Shown piece after piece: positions 1-6,830 of a stretch of 11,300 bases of DNA. The stretch comes from an uncultured Eubacteriales bacterium (GTDB lineage: Bacteria; Bacillota; Clostridia; Peptostreptococcales; Anaerovoracaceae), in contig CACXCQ010000161.1 in NCBI GenBank assembly GCA_902766185.1, positions 1 through 11,300 of the forward strand, given 5' to 3'. A program made the position numbers and the translations under genes. The notes under the pieces are model-generated. The model saw nothing but the letters and a program-made list of their open reading frames with translations. It did no database searches and had not been told where the DNA came from. The stretch's first letter is position 1, and the number at the start of each line of letters is the position of its first letter.

Positions 1-486
1 ACCTACACCGTACACTTCGATAAAAACAGCGGTGAGGGAGACATGGAAGACCAGAGCCTGGTTTATGATCAGTCGCAGAACCTTAATGAAAACTCCTTCA
101 CCAGACACGGCTACGATTTCCTGGGCTGGGCGAGGGACCCGCTGGCGACCGTACAGGAGTTTTCGGATAAGCATTCCATCGGAAGCGGAAACAACCTGAC
201 CACGATCGACGGTGATACCGTAACGCTGTACGCCGTATGGAAGGCGAAGGAATATACCGTACACTTCAACGCAAACGGCGGTGACGGAGAGATGGAAGAC
301 CAGCGCCTCACCTACGACACGCCGCAGGCGCTTACCGCAAACGCCTTCACCAGAGGCGGCTGGAGGTTCCTTGGCTGGACGCTTTCGCCCATGGGCGAGG
401 GAGCGATCCCGGCATATGCCAACGGCGAGGAAGTGCTGAACCTGATGGATGAGCCTGACTTCACCGGAACGCTGTACGCCCTGTGG
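1..486 (+). repeat. Two InlB-type B repeats (Listeria-Bacteroides repeat, Flg_new-like)
   Basis: Two tandem modules of about 80 residues each begin YTVHF (bases 4-18 and 253-267) and end LYAVW or LYALW (Trp codons at 238-240 and 484-486). Both contain a GxMEDQ turn, an FTRxG segment and the hallmark FLGW. This matches the pattern of InlB B repeats, in which a TVxF strand, a Gly-rich turn, GYxFxGW and a final LYAxW strand form a small beta-grasp-like fold. Further copies may lie upstream of the window. In this family the repeats act as extracellular spacer or binding modules; nothing here shows which. Confidence 0.85.
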
Positions 487-3400
487 GAATCCGTCGATGC
501 ATTTGGCTTTGACACGACGACAGTATCCGGAATCCGCTATGAAGAATTTGAGGCGAAAAACGGAAGCGCCACCTTTGAAGGCTCGATCCGTCCGGGAGAA
601 GCCTTCTACATCCCCGGCATCGACATCGGCGCGCGCTATAACGTGACGGAAAAAGGAGAACAGGATTACAAACCCTCATATTTATTCTCGGAAGGGAAAA
701 AGGATGTAACGATAGTCAGCGGAAAGGGCGAGCAGGGAGACGATCTGTCCACCACCCGCGAAGCGCTGAACCGGAATTTGCAGGTGGATTACACCAACGA
801 AAAAGTGCCGCCCAAAATGACAGCGATCTCCATCAGCAAGGAGGTCCTTGGGGATAAGGCGACCGAAGAAGACCAGAACACGCTGTTCACCTTCTGGTAC
901 AGTCTGTCCGGCCTCGATCCACAGACCGGGTACACCATCGATATGGAAGAGGCGCGGCAGGAAGACATCACCTTTACCTCGGATAAACAGGGAAGGGCAG
1001 AGGGCACAGTCTCTCTCACTTCTGCGCAGAAGGCCGTCTTCTATCTGCCTGACGGCGCTGTTTACCGCTTTGAGGAAGTCCTGCGTGAGGCAGGACAGCC
1101 GGAAAGCCGCTTCACCCCGTCCTTCGACGTGAGCAGGGGAGCGGACTACACCAATACCGACAGCGGATACGGCGAAGGCGTAACGGGACACGGACTCGGC
1201 ATCCAGACCGATCAGGAAACGGTCGTTTCGGGCAAGGAGGTCCAGATCGATTTCAAGAACGCGATCTTCGAGACCCACGATCTGCGCATCGCAAAGAAAG
1301 CTTACCTTGACGGCGAGCTGCAGACCGGGAAGGCGGAGGAATTCTCCATGCGCCTTGACTTCCGGAACCTGGAGCACAACAAGACCTACGTGTACACCGG
1401 CGGAAGCTTCACCGCCGATGCAAACGGCAAGGCAACCGTAGCCTTTGCACTCAAGTCGGATGAAGAGATCATCTTCTCAGACATCCCCGGAACAGCAAGC
1501 TTTGACTTTGGCGAGACACCTTCGGAATACCTTCCGGGCGTGACGGTGACCGATGAGAGCGGACGTTCAATCATCTCTGAAGTGCAGTCCCTCTACGGCG
1601 GCGGCCTTGGCATCAGCATCGACGCCATCACGGCCGACACCGATATCGATGTGACTAATGAGAAGAATACGAGAAACCGCCTCTCTGTGACCAAAAAGTT
1701 TATGGGGGCTTTGGTCAGCGAAACTGATAGGGCTGAATTCGTTATCCGGATTTCCGGATTGGAGCCAGGGTCAAGCTATGAAACGGAAACCAGTTTTCTC
1801 AGCAATGGGGAGCATGCTCCCAGCCAACCGGTAAAAGGGAGCATCCGTGCCAACCTGAAAGGGAGATGCGAAGAAACATTTACTCTCAGTCAGAATGAAC
1901 GCTTTGCTATCCTGCAGCTTCCTGAAGGCGCGGTCTACCGCGTCGAGGAGAAGGGAAGCGAAGGCGTAAGCGCAGCCTACGGCGCGGTCGGCAGGAGCGA
2001 GCTTGCCCTGAAGAGATCGCATGATAAGGCAAAGCCAGGTGAGAGCCTCTCCACACCAGAAGAAACGATGCAGTTTGACCGGGATTACATCTTCACCAAT
2101 GTGAAGGACATCGAGAATCCAAAAAAGACCGTCTCCGATGACGATAACATCACCCTCTACGGAACAGGCGAGGAAAAGAACGTTAAGGAGAATACTGTCG
2201 GAAAGGGCCTTTCCAGCGTATGGAACTACACCATCACGCAGGAGATCCCCGTACCGGTGGTAAGCTTCACCATGACGGACGATCTTCCGCCGTTCACACA
2301 GATCGCCCTGACCGGCGAAAACGCTGCCCGGTTCTTCTGGGAAACTCCGGATGGGACCAGATACGGCGGAACGGCCGTCCGTGAAGGTCAGAATGGCGGA
2401 TTCTTCGTCAAAGACGGGGAAAGAGACATCTTCCGCATCGACGCGGACGGAGAAAACCCGCAGGGCAGCATCAGCATCCATCTGATCGATCAGGAGTTGT
2501 TAGCCGGCGGCGGTAATTTCACCGCGCAGCTTACCGCTTGCCTGGCCGAAGGAACGACCGAGGAAGACCTCATCGGCGCAGGCCTTGCCACAGTAAACGG
2601 CTATGCCGTGACCAACCACGCCTACAGCCTCATCGGCGATGAGCGCTATGAGACAGAACCGGTAGACACGAACTTCTTCGTGCCGAAGGGACTGACCATC
2701 CGCAAGAATGTGCCCAAGCCGGGTGATCCGGATGAGCCGTTCGAATTCAAGGTTAAGCTTAGCGGACTTGAGCCGGGCGAGCAGTACAGCTACAGCTACG
2801 CGGGCATCATCGCCGCGAAGCTTTCGCAGAAAGACGGCATCGTGAGCATTTCCGCAAAGAATACCGCAGGAAACAATGTCAGGAACGTGAAGGGGCACAT
2901 CTATGAGGACGGCGAACTCATCGGAAGCATCATCACAGGGAAGACGGATTCCATCCAGCTTTATGAAGGCGACTTCACTGCCGAGATCGAGTACAACGGT
3001 CAGGCGCCGGTACACTTGTCCTTCCGCATCACGGAGGACGAAGAGGGCAATCTGGTCTACGAGGGACGGGATACGGCAAACGTGCCCGGAGGCGGCCGTG
3101 ATTACACCTTCAGCGCAAAGGCAGAGGGAACGGCAGAGCTGTATATGGACGTCAAGCACGGTCAGCAGGTTATCTTTACCGATCTGCCGAACCGGGCAGG
3201 CTACGAGGTCATCGAGGAGGCGTCTGATTATCAGGCGTCCTATGAGGTCATCTACGGTCAGGCTTCGGTAACCGCATCCGCCCTGCAGAAGGAAAACGGC
3301 AGACCGAAGAAGGCGCTTTCTTCCGGTCCGCAGACGGTGTATACGAAAAACCCGCCGGTCTATCTCTTCACCAACACCATTCCGTCTGAGCCTGTACGGT

Positions 3401-6168
3401 TCAGCAAGACGGCGGTGAACGGAACAGAGGAACTGGAAGGCGCGCACTTGTACGTGATCCGCGGAGAATACCATCCGCTGAACACCGCAGCCCCGGAAGA
3501 GATGATCGCGCAGCTGCAGGCGCAGGACATCGTGGACGACTGGATCTCCGGATCAGAGCGCCATGAGATCGAGCTGGCTAGAGGCGAGGTCTACACCATG
3601 GTGGAAGTCACCGCACCGCAGGGGCATGAGCGGGCAGAGGACATCGTCTTCCGCGTCACCCACGCCGGAACCATTGAGGTAAGGGACGGCGAAGGAAACT
3701 GGCAGTATGAAAAATATGTCCACATGAAGGACGCCCAGGACTTCGAGATCAGAGTGAAGAAACTGGAGCCTTCCACGGGCATGTTCGTGCCGGGCGCCCA
3801 GCTCACCCTTTACGGACCGAACGGAACCGTCGTCAAGCAGTGGATCTCCGGCATGCGGGAAGAGAAGATCAGCGATCTCTCCTCCGGTAAGTATACGCTC
3901 AGCGAAACGAGAACGCCGGAGGATCCGCATTACGTTGCCGCCGCGGCGGATATCGAGTTTGAGATCACCGACACCGGATATATCGTGAACTGCGATACGG
4001 AAGGCGCGGTCTGCGGAAACACCATCCGTATGTACGATGAATTCGACCCGCCCATCACCATCAGCAAGAAGGACATCAACGGAACGGACGAGATCGTTGG
4101 AGCAAAGCTGACCGTGACCCAGATAAGCGAGGAAGACGGCCTTGCCGGTGAGATCATCGATTCCTGGACCAGTACGCAGCAGCCCCACGAGCTTGATCTG
4201 GTCGCCGGACGCGAATATGAGCTCACCGAGCGCATCGCGCCGGAATACTACGATCTGGCGGAATCCATCCGCTTCAAGGTGTCTGTGGACGGAAACGTCC
4301 TGATCAGACAGACGGACGGAACCTTCTCCGACAGCGGTTCATCTGAGCTGGTGATGCTGGATAAGCCCAGCGAAACGGAAGTCGCCTTCAGCAAGACGGA
4401 GGTCAACCTCTCCGAGGAGATCCCCGGAGCAGTGCTCTCCGTCTATGAGGGAGAAGGAAGCAGCGGAACGCTCGTCGAGAGATGGACGTCCACGACGCAG
4501 AAGCACGAGATCACCTTGAAGGAAGGCCATGTCTACACCATGGTGGAAACCACCGCGCCGAACGGCTATGAGGTGGCGGAATCCATCACCTTCCGGATCA
4601 CCGATGACGGCAAGGTCGAGATCAAGAACGGCGCCCACTGGGAGGCGCAGTCAGAGAACCTGGTGCACATGGAGGATGAGCCCACCCCGGTAGATGTGAA
4701 GTTCAGCAAGCGTGCCGTAAACGGAACGGACGAGCTGCCCGGCGCCGTGCTTGAAGTGCGGGAAGGCGAGGGAACCTCCGGAAAACTGGTGGAAGACGGA
4801 CAGTGGACATCTTCCGCAAACCGGCAGAAGGAGATCACCTTAAGCGAAAGCCATGTCTACACCATGATCGAGCATACTCCGCCGGAATACCATGAGCCGG
4901 CAGAGCATATCGTCTTCCGCATCAAGGAAGGCAAGGTCGAGATCAGACAGGGAGACGGAAGCTGGCTTCCGCAGGCGCAGAACCTTGTGCGCATGCTGGA
5001 TACGCGGAGCACGACCGAGATCACCTTCAGCAAGAAGGCCATCAACGGAAGCGCAGAGCTTCCGGGAGCCTATCTTGAGCTTCTGGAGGGCGAGGATACG
5101 ACCGTCCGCGTGGCAGGAGGCGACCTTAAGGGATACGCAATTTCTCTGTCCGAAAAGGATGAGGATACCGTGACCCTGAAGACGCAGACCCCGAGCGGCG
5201 AAGCCGTGAAGGCGACGCTGCTCTTCGCAGACGGAACATCCGTTGCGACCGGAAAAGCCGGAACGGTGGACATCAGTAAGGTTAACTACGCCGACATGGC
5301 AGGAATGGACGTCACCATGTCCGTTTCCTCCGGACTGGCTGAAAGAACGACCCTTCCGACAGGCGTCGGAGATGCCCGCTCCATGGGAAGCGACTATTCC
5401 TGGACATCCACGAACGAACAGAAGAAGTTCGTTCTGGAAGAAGGAAGAGTCTACACTATGGTCGAGACCCGTGCACCGCAGTCTCCGGAAAGCTACCAGG
5501 TCGCCGAATCCATCGTCTTCCGCATCAATGATGAGGGGGACGTTGAGATCCGCGATGATAAAGGCCAATGGAAGAAAAAAGACGGAAAAACCATCGTGAT
5601 GAGGGATGCCCCGGATCGCCGTTCCAATATCCATCTTAAGAAGATGGTGACGGGCAACCTGGCAGACGTGACAAAGCAGTTCGATTTCACCGTGGAATTC
5701 GCGGGTCTGACTCCTGGTAAGACCTATAATAAGCTGGCCGACGGAACGATCGATGCGAAGATCAGGACTTTCACTGCGGATGCAGAAGGAAAAGCCACTG
5801 TGGATCTGAAACTTCGATGTGACGAAGAAGTTGTGTTCGGCGGGGTCAATGAACACGCTTTCTATACCGTGACCGAAATGGCTTCCGACTATGCGGCATC
5901 GTATGCGATCAGCAGTGATGGAACCGATCCCGTTATTGCAGAAAATATGGACTCCAATGGAAACGTGAGCGGAAAGGCCCTTGCCACAAACGAAGAGGAG
6001 GTCGACGCTGGCGACGGGGATATTTACATCATTTACACCAACGACCGTGATCACGCCACGGTCACCGGAGTGCAGGACACCATGCGGATCTGGGGCATCG
6101 CTTTAGTGATAGCTCTCGGTTTCGGGCTCCTATATTTTTGCCTGAAAAGGAAATACGATCACCGTTGA
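1..6168 (+). CDS. Giant modular surface protein (adhesin/stalk), 5'-truncated by the window
   Basis: The frame is open from base 1, so the ATG at 43 is internal and the true start, signal peptide and promoter lie upstream. 2055 residues are visible, ending in TGA at 6166-6168. The order is: two InlB-type repeats (1-486), a partial domain (487-810), three large beta domains (820-2109), a pilin-like domain (2110-2691), a large domain with an insertion (2692-3375), six SpaA/CnaB-like repeats (3391-5619), a last large domain (5626-6045), then one membrane helix and a KRKYDHR tail. Such proteins are known in Clostridia and other Firmicutes as wall- or membrane-tethered adhesins stiffened by intramolecular isopeptide bonds. 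I infer an extracellular stalk or adhesin role. The ligand is unknown and no enzymatic domain is seen. The protein has few cysteines. It is followed after 55 bases by a folate gene, with no terminator visible between them. I am confident in the surface class but not in its specific function. Confidence 0.9.
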   Translation, partial: TYTVHFDKNSGEGDMEDQSLVYDQSQNLNENSFTRHGYDFLGWARDPLATVQEFSDKHSIGSGNNLTTIDGDTVTLYAVWKAKEYTVHFNANGGDGEMEDQRLTYDTPQALTANAFTRGGWRFLGWTLSPMGEGAIPAYANGEEVLNLMDEPDFTGTLYALWESVDAFGFDTTTVSGIRYEEFEAKNGSATFEGSIRPGEAFYIPGIDIGARYNVTEKGEQDYKPSYLFSEGKKDVTIVSGKGEQGDDLSTTREALNRNLQVDYTNEKVPPKMTAISISKEVLGDKATEEDQNTLFTFWYSLSGLDPQTGYTIDMEEARQEDITFTSDKQGRAEGTVSLTSAQKAVFYLPDGAVYRFEEVLREAGQPESRFTPSFDVSRGADYTNTDSGYGEGVTGHGLGIQTDQETVVSGKEVQIDFKNAIFETHDLRIAKKAYLDGELQTGKAEEFSMRLDFRNLEHNKTYVYTGGSFTADANGKATVAFALKSDEEIIFSDIPGTASFDFGETPSEYLPGVTVTDESGRSIISEVQSLYGGGLGISIDAITADTDIDVTNEKNTRNRLSVTKKFMGALVSETDRAEFVIRISGLEPGSSYETETSFLSNGEHAPSQPVKGSIRANLKGRCEETFTLSQNERFAILQLPEGAVYRVEEKGSEGVSAAYGAVGRSELALKRSHDKAKPGESLSTPEETMQFDRDYIFTNVKDIENPKKTVSDDDNITLYGTGEEKNVKENTVGKGLSSVWNYTITQEIPVPVVSFTMTDDLPPFTQIALTGENAARFFWETPDGTRYGGTAVREGQNGGFFVKDGERDIFRIDADGENPQGSISIHLIDQELLAGGGNFTAQLTACLAEGTTEEDLIGAGLATVNGYAVTNHAYSLIGDERYETEPVDTNFFVPKGLTIRKNVPKPGDPDEPFEFKVKLSGLEPGEQYSYSYAGIIAAKLSQKDGIVSISAKNTAGNNVRNVKGHIYEDGELIGSIITGKTDSIQLYEGDFTAEIEYNGQAPVHLSFRITEDEEGNLVYEGRDTANVPGGGRDYTFSAKAEGTAELYMDVKHGQQVIFTDLPNRAGYEVIEEASDYQASYEVIYGQASVTASALQKENGRPKKALSSGPQTVYTKNPPVYLFTNTIPSEPVRFSKTAVNGTEELEGAHLYVIRGEYHPLNTAAPEEMIAQLQAQDIVDDWISGSERHEIELARGEVYTMVEVTAPQGHERAEDIVFRVTHAGTIEVRDGEGNWQYEKYVHMKDAQDFEIRVKKLEPSTGMFVPGAQLTLYGPNGTVVKQWISGMREEKISDLSSGKYTLSETRTPEDPHYVAAAADIEFEITDTGYIVNCDTEGAVCGNTIRMYDEFDPPITISKKDINGTDEIVGAKLTVTQISEEDGLAGEIIDSWTSTQQPHELDLVAGREYELTERIAPEYYDLAESIRFKVSVDGNVLIRQTDGTFSDSGSSELVMLDKPSETEVAFSKTEVNLSEEIPGAVLSVYEGEGSSGTLVERWTSTTQKHEITLKEGHVYTMVETTAPNGYEVAESITFRITDDGKVEIKNGAHWEAQSENLVHMEDEPTPVDVKFSKRAVNGTDELPGAVLEVREGEGTSGKLVEDGQWTSSANRQKEITLSESHVYTMIEHTPPEYHEPAEHIVFRIKEGKVEIRQGDGSWLPQAQNLVRMLDTRSTTEITFSKKAINGSAELPGAYLELLEGEDTTVRVAGGDLKGYAISLSEKDEDTVTLKTQTPSGEAVKATLLFADGTSVATGKAGTVDISKVNYADMAGMDVTMSVSSGLAERTTLPTGVGDARSMGSDYSWTSTNEQKKFVLEEGRVYTMVETRAPQSPESYQVAESIVFRINDEGDVEIRDDKGQWKKKDGKTIVMRDAPDRRSNIHLKKMVTGNLADVTKQFDFTVEFAGLTPGKTYNKLADGTIDAKIRTFTADAEGKATVDLKLRCDEEVVFGGVNEHAFYTVTEMASDYAASYAISSDGTDPVIAENMDSNGNVSGKALATNEEEVDAGDGDIYIIYTNDRDHATVTGVQDTMRIWGIALVIALGFGLLYFCLKRKYDHR
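487..810 (+). other. C-terminal half of a large isopeptide-type beta domain
   Basis: The stretch contains a YEEFEAKNGSATF strand, then an RPGEAFYIPGI segment, YNVTEKG with Glu at 649-651, and a closing VDYTNEK with Asn at 796-798. These match the second half of the larger domains further on (AdaxGkAt strand, dGexvxF, YtVtE, YTN). The matching first half, with the catalytic Lys strand, is not next to it, because the InlB repeats occupy that place. Either the Lys strand lies upstream of base 1 and the InlB repeats are a loop insertion, or the first half has been lost. Confidence 0.6.
820..2109 (+). repeat. Three tandem large beta domains with Lys/Glu/Asn triads
   Basis: Three modules of roughly 130-147 residues resemble the Cna-B-like domains that I believe are catalogued as DUF7601. 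Each has an opening strand with Lys (ISK at 832-840, IAKK with Lys 1294, VTKK with Lys 1693), an SGLxPG or RNLEHN turn before a YxY-type strand, and a Glu segment (FEEV 1069-1080, GETPS with Glu 1513, VEEKG with Glu 1945). Each closes on an Asn strand (DFKN 1258-1260, VTNEK 1657-1659, FTNVK 2098-2100). The order Lys, then Glu, then a terminal Asn is that of Lys-Asn intramolecular isopeptide domains with a catalytic Glu. The bonds are inferred from order and spacing only. Roughly the first half of the third copy (about 1690-1920) has lower GC and different codon choice from its surroundings. Confidence 0.65.
2110..2691 (+). other. Pilin-like isopeptide (D2-type) domain inside the surface protein
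   Basis: The domain starts NPKKTVSDDDN, passes through a VWNYTIT strand and an EIPVP turn, and then has FTMTDDLPPF (about 2266-2295). It closes near NFFVPKG. The layout of a Lys-rich opening, a W-x-Y-x-I strand and then a T-x-x-D-x-L-P motif is that of the backbone-pilin isopeptide D2 domains of Gram-positive pili. The Asp of TDDLP would be the likely catalytic acid in that family. It sits in the middle of the chain, flanked on both sides by large beta domains, and so serves as a structural link rather than a polymerising pilin unit. Family assignment is by motif order only. Confidence 0.55.
2692..3375 (+). other. Large beta domain with an in-frame insertion of about 100 residues
   Basis: The opening LTIRKNV (Lys 2704-2706), the SGLEPGEQYSYSY turn, a TFSAKAEGTAEL strand (about 3106-3141), FTDLPNRAGYEVIEE (Glu codons 3214 and 3217) and the closing YLFTN (Asn 3373-3375) are all those of the neighbouring Lys/Glu/Asn domains. 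Between the YSYSYAG strand and TFSAKAEG there is extra material (about 2803-3105), which the equivalent place in the last domain (5626-6045) lacks. The insert is rich in beta-type alternation (SIQLYEGDFTAEIEY) and contains no motif that I recognise. Confidence 0.6.
3391..5619 (+). repeat. Six tandem SpaA/CnaB-type repeats with Lys/Glu/Asp triads
   Basis: Each repeat has an opening FSK(T/K/R), VKK or ISKK strand, then a (P/E/V)GA strand, a W-(T/I)-S turn, a Y-x-(M/L)-(V/I/S/T)-E strand before an AP or TP turn, an IxFxI strand and a closing M-x-D. Lys/Glu/Asp codon starts are: 1: 3406, 3604, 3730; 2: 3757, 3904, 4036; 3: 4066, 4228, 4360; 4: 4393, 4546, 4675; 5: 4708, 4870, 4999; 6: 5032, 5464, 5605. 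All six triads are intact. Glu-to-Asp spacing is 42-47 residues throughout. Lys-to-Glu spacing is 49-54, except 66 in repeat 1 and 144 in repeat 6, which carries an insertion (about 5098-5388). Repeat 4 is strikingly like the FbaB CnaB2 domain (FSK, VETxAPxGYEVA, then V-x-M-x-D). Lys-Asp isopeptide bonds are inferred. Repeat 2 alone has two cysteines (3991, 4012). Confidence 0.85.
5626..6045 (+). other. Final large Lys/Glu/Asn beta domain next to the anchor
   Basis: This is the most typical copy of the large domain: HLKKMVTGN opening (Lys 5638), FDFTVEFAGLTPGKTY, an FTADAEGKATVDLKL strand, YTVTEMASDY (Glu 5875-5877) and the closing IIYTND (Asn 6040-6042). It shares the ASDYxASY segment with the domain at 2692-3375 (EEASDYQASYEV there). 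It is the membrane-proximal module. Codon use is a little more AT-rich here than in the six repeats before it. Confidence 0.7.
6061..6168 (+). other. C-terminal anchor: VTGV motif, one membrane helix, basic tail
   Basis: After the last domain come VTGVQDT (6061-6081) and a hydrophobic stretch from about 6088 to 6147 (IWGIALVIALGFGLLYF), ending CLKRKYDHR and stop. This has the layout of a cell-wall sorting signal: short motif, helix, positive tail. The usual LPXTG is absent; only a TGV remains in the motif position. It could be a substrate of a non-canonical sortase, or simply a single-pass membrane anchor. No sortase gene is present in the window to decide. Confidence 0.75.
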
Positions 6169-6173
6169 TTCCC

Positions 6174-6200
6174 TTGTGCAAATACACGGCATGATATAAA
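6174..6200 (+). promoter_or_regulatory. Candidate extended -10 promoter for the folate and larB genes
   Basis: The gap after the surface gene holds TGATATAAA (6192-6200), a TG-extended -10 element, with a weak -35-like TTGTGC at 6174-6179. The spacer is 15 bases, shorter than ideal. An extended -10 can tolerate a poor -35. Transcription would begin about 20 bases before the ATG at 6224, leaving room for the AGAGGTGA ribosome site. Confidence 0.4.
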
Positions 6201-6223
6201 CTGAACGAAAGAGGTGACGCAAA

Positions 6224-6799
6224 ATGGAAATGACAAAAAAAGATTATCGCCGAAGCGTGCTCGCCGCCCGCAAAGCGATGGATCCTGCCGAAGTAAGGCG
6301 GGCCTCGGAGATCATCTGCGGGAAAGTGCGGGAAACGAAAGATTACCGCGACGCGACCAGCCTTTGCGTATATATGCCCATCAACAATGAGGTGGAGGCG
6401 GATCTTCTGATCCCCCTTGCAAAGGCAGATGGGAAGAAGGTATACATCCCCAAGGTGATCGACCAGGAGATGATATTCAACCGCTGCGATGACCCCGCGG
6501 ATCTGGTGGAAGGACCGTTCCACATCCGGGAGTCGGTATCGGAGGAGGTGCTGGAACCGGATGAGAACACCCTGATCATCATGCCGGGATCGGTTTTTGA
6601 TCTTCTGCGCAACAGGATCGGATACGGGGGCGGATACTACGACCGCTATCTCAGCAGGTATCCCCAGTGCCGGACCATGGCGGTCTGCTTCGACCTTCAG
6701 GTCGTGGAGTCCCTTCCGGTAGAGGAATTCGATATCCGGCCGGATACGATCATCAGCGAGACATGGCTCATCGATGAGAACGGCGTCAGACAGGCGTGA
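6224..6799 (+). CDS. 5-formyltetrahydrofolate cyclo-ligase (5,10-methenyl-THF synthetase)
   Basis: This 191-residue cytoplasmic enzyme uses ATP to convert 5-formyl-THF to 5,10-methenyl-THF, returning a dead-end folate to the one-carbon pool. The family signature is clear near the C-terminus: IIMPGSVFD followed by NRIGYGGGYYDRYL (residues about 121-145), the nucleotide- and substrate-binding Gly-rich loop. The N-terminus has the usual K-x-x-x-R-x-x-x-L-x-x-R pattern with Lys 5 or 6. Length matches the family (about 180-200). The start at 6224 is chosen because AGAGGTGA (6210-6217) lies 6 bases upstream; the ATG at 6230 would be too far. Position 31 bases before larB suggests co-transcription. 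The flexible loop reads FDLLRN rather than the more common FDxxGN. Gene names differ between species (ygfA/fau, yqgN), so no symbol is given. Confidence 0.93.
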   Translation: MEMTKKDYRRSVLAARKAMDPAEVRRASEIICGKVRETKDYRDATSLCVYMPINNEVEADLLIPLAKADGKKVYIPKVIDQEMIFNRCDDPADLVEGPFHIRESVSEEVLEPDENTLIIMPGSVFDLLRNRIGYGGGYYDRYLSRYPQCRTMAVCFDLQVVESLPVEEFDIRPDTIISETWLIDENGVRQA

Positions 6800-6830
6800 A
6801 TGAATTAGCATCAAAAGGAGAAACAAAACG

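Noticed and set aside
5353..5367. LPTGV inside the repeat 6 insertion as a sorting motif
   Set aside because: It lacks the X of LPXTG, no hydrophobic helix or basic tail follows, and it is about 270 residues from the C-terminus.
4840..6054. Antisense open frame of 404 codons inside the surface gene
   Set aside because: It lies opposite strongly conserved repeats, shows no recognisable domain and is explained by biased codon use on the + strand.
43..6168. ATG at 43 as the start of the surface protein
   Set aside because: The frame is open from base 1 and encodes the first strand of an InlB repeat before this ATG. No ribosome site or signal peptide follows it, so the gene starts upstream.
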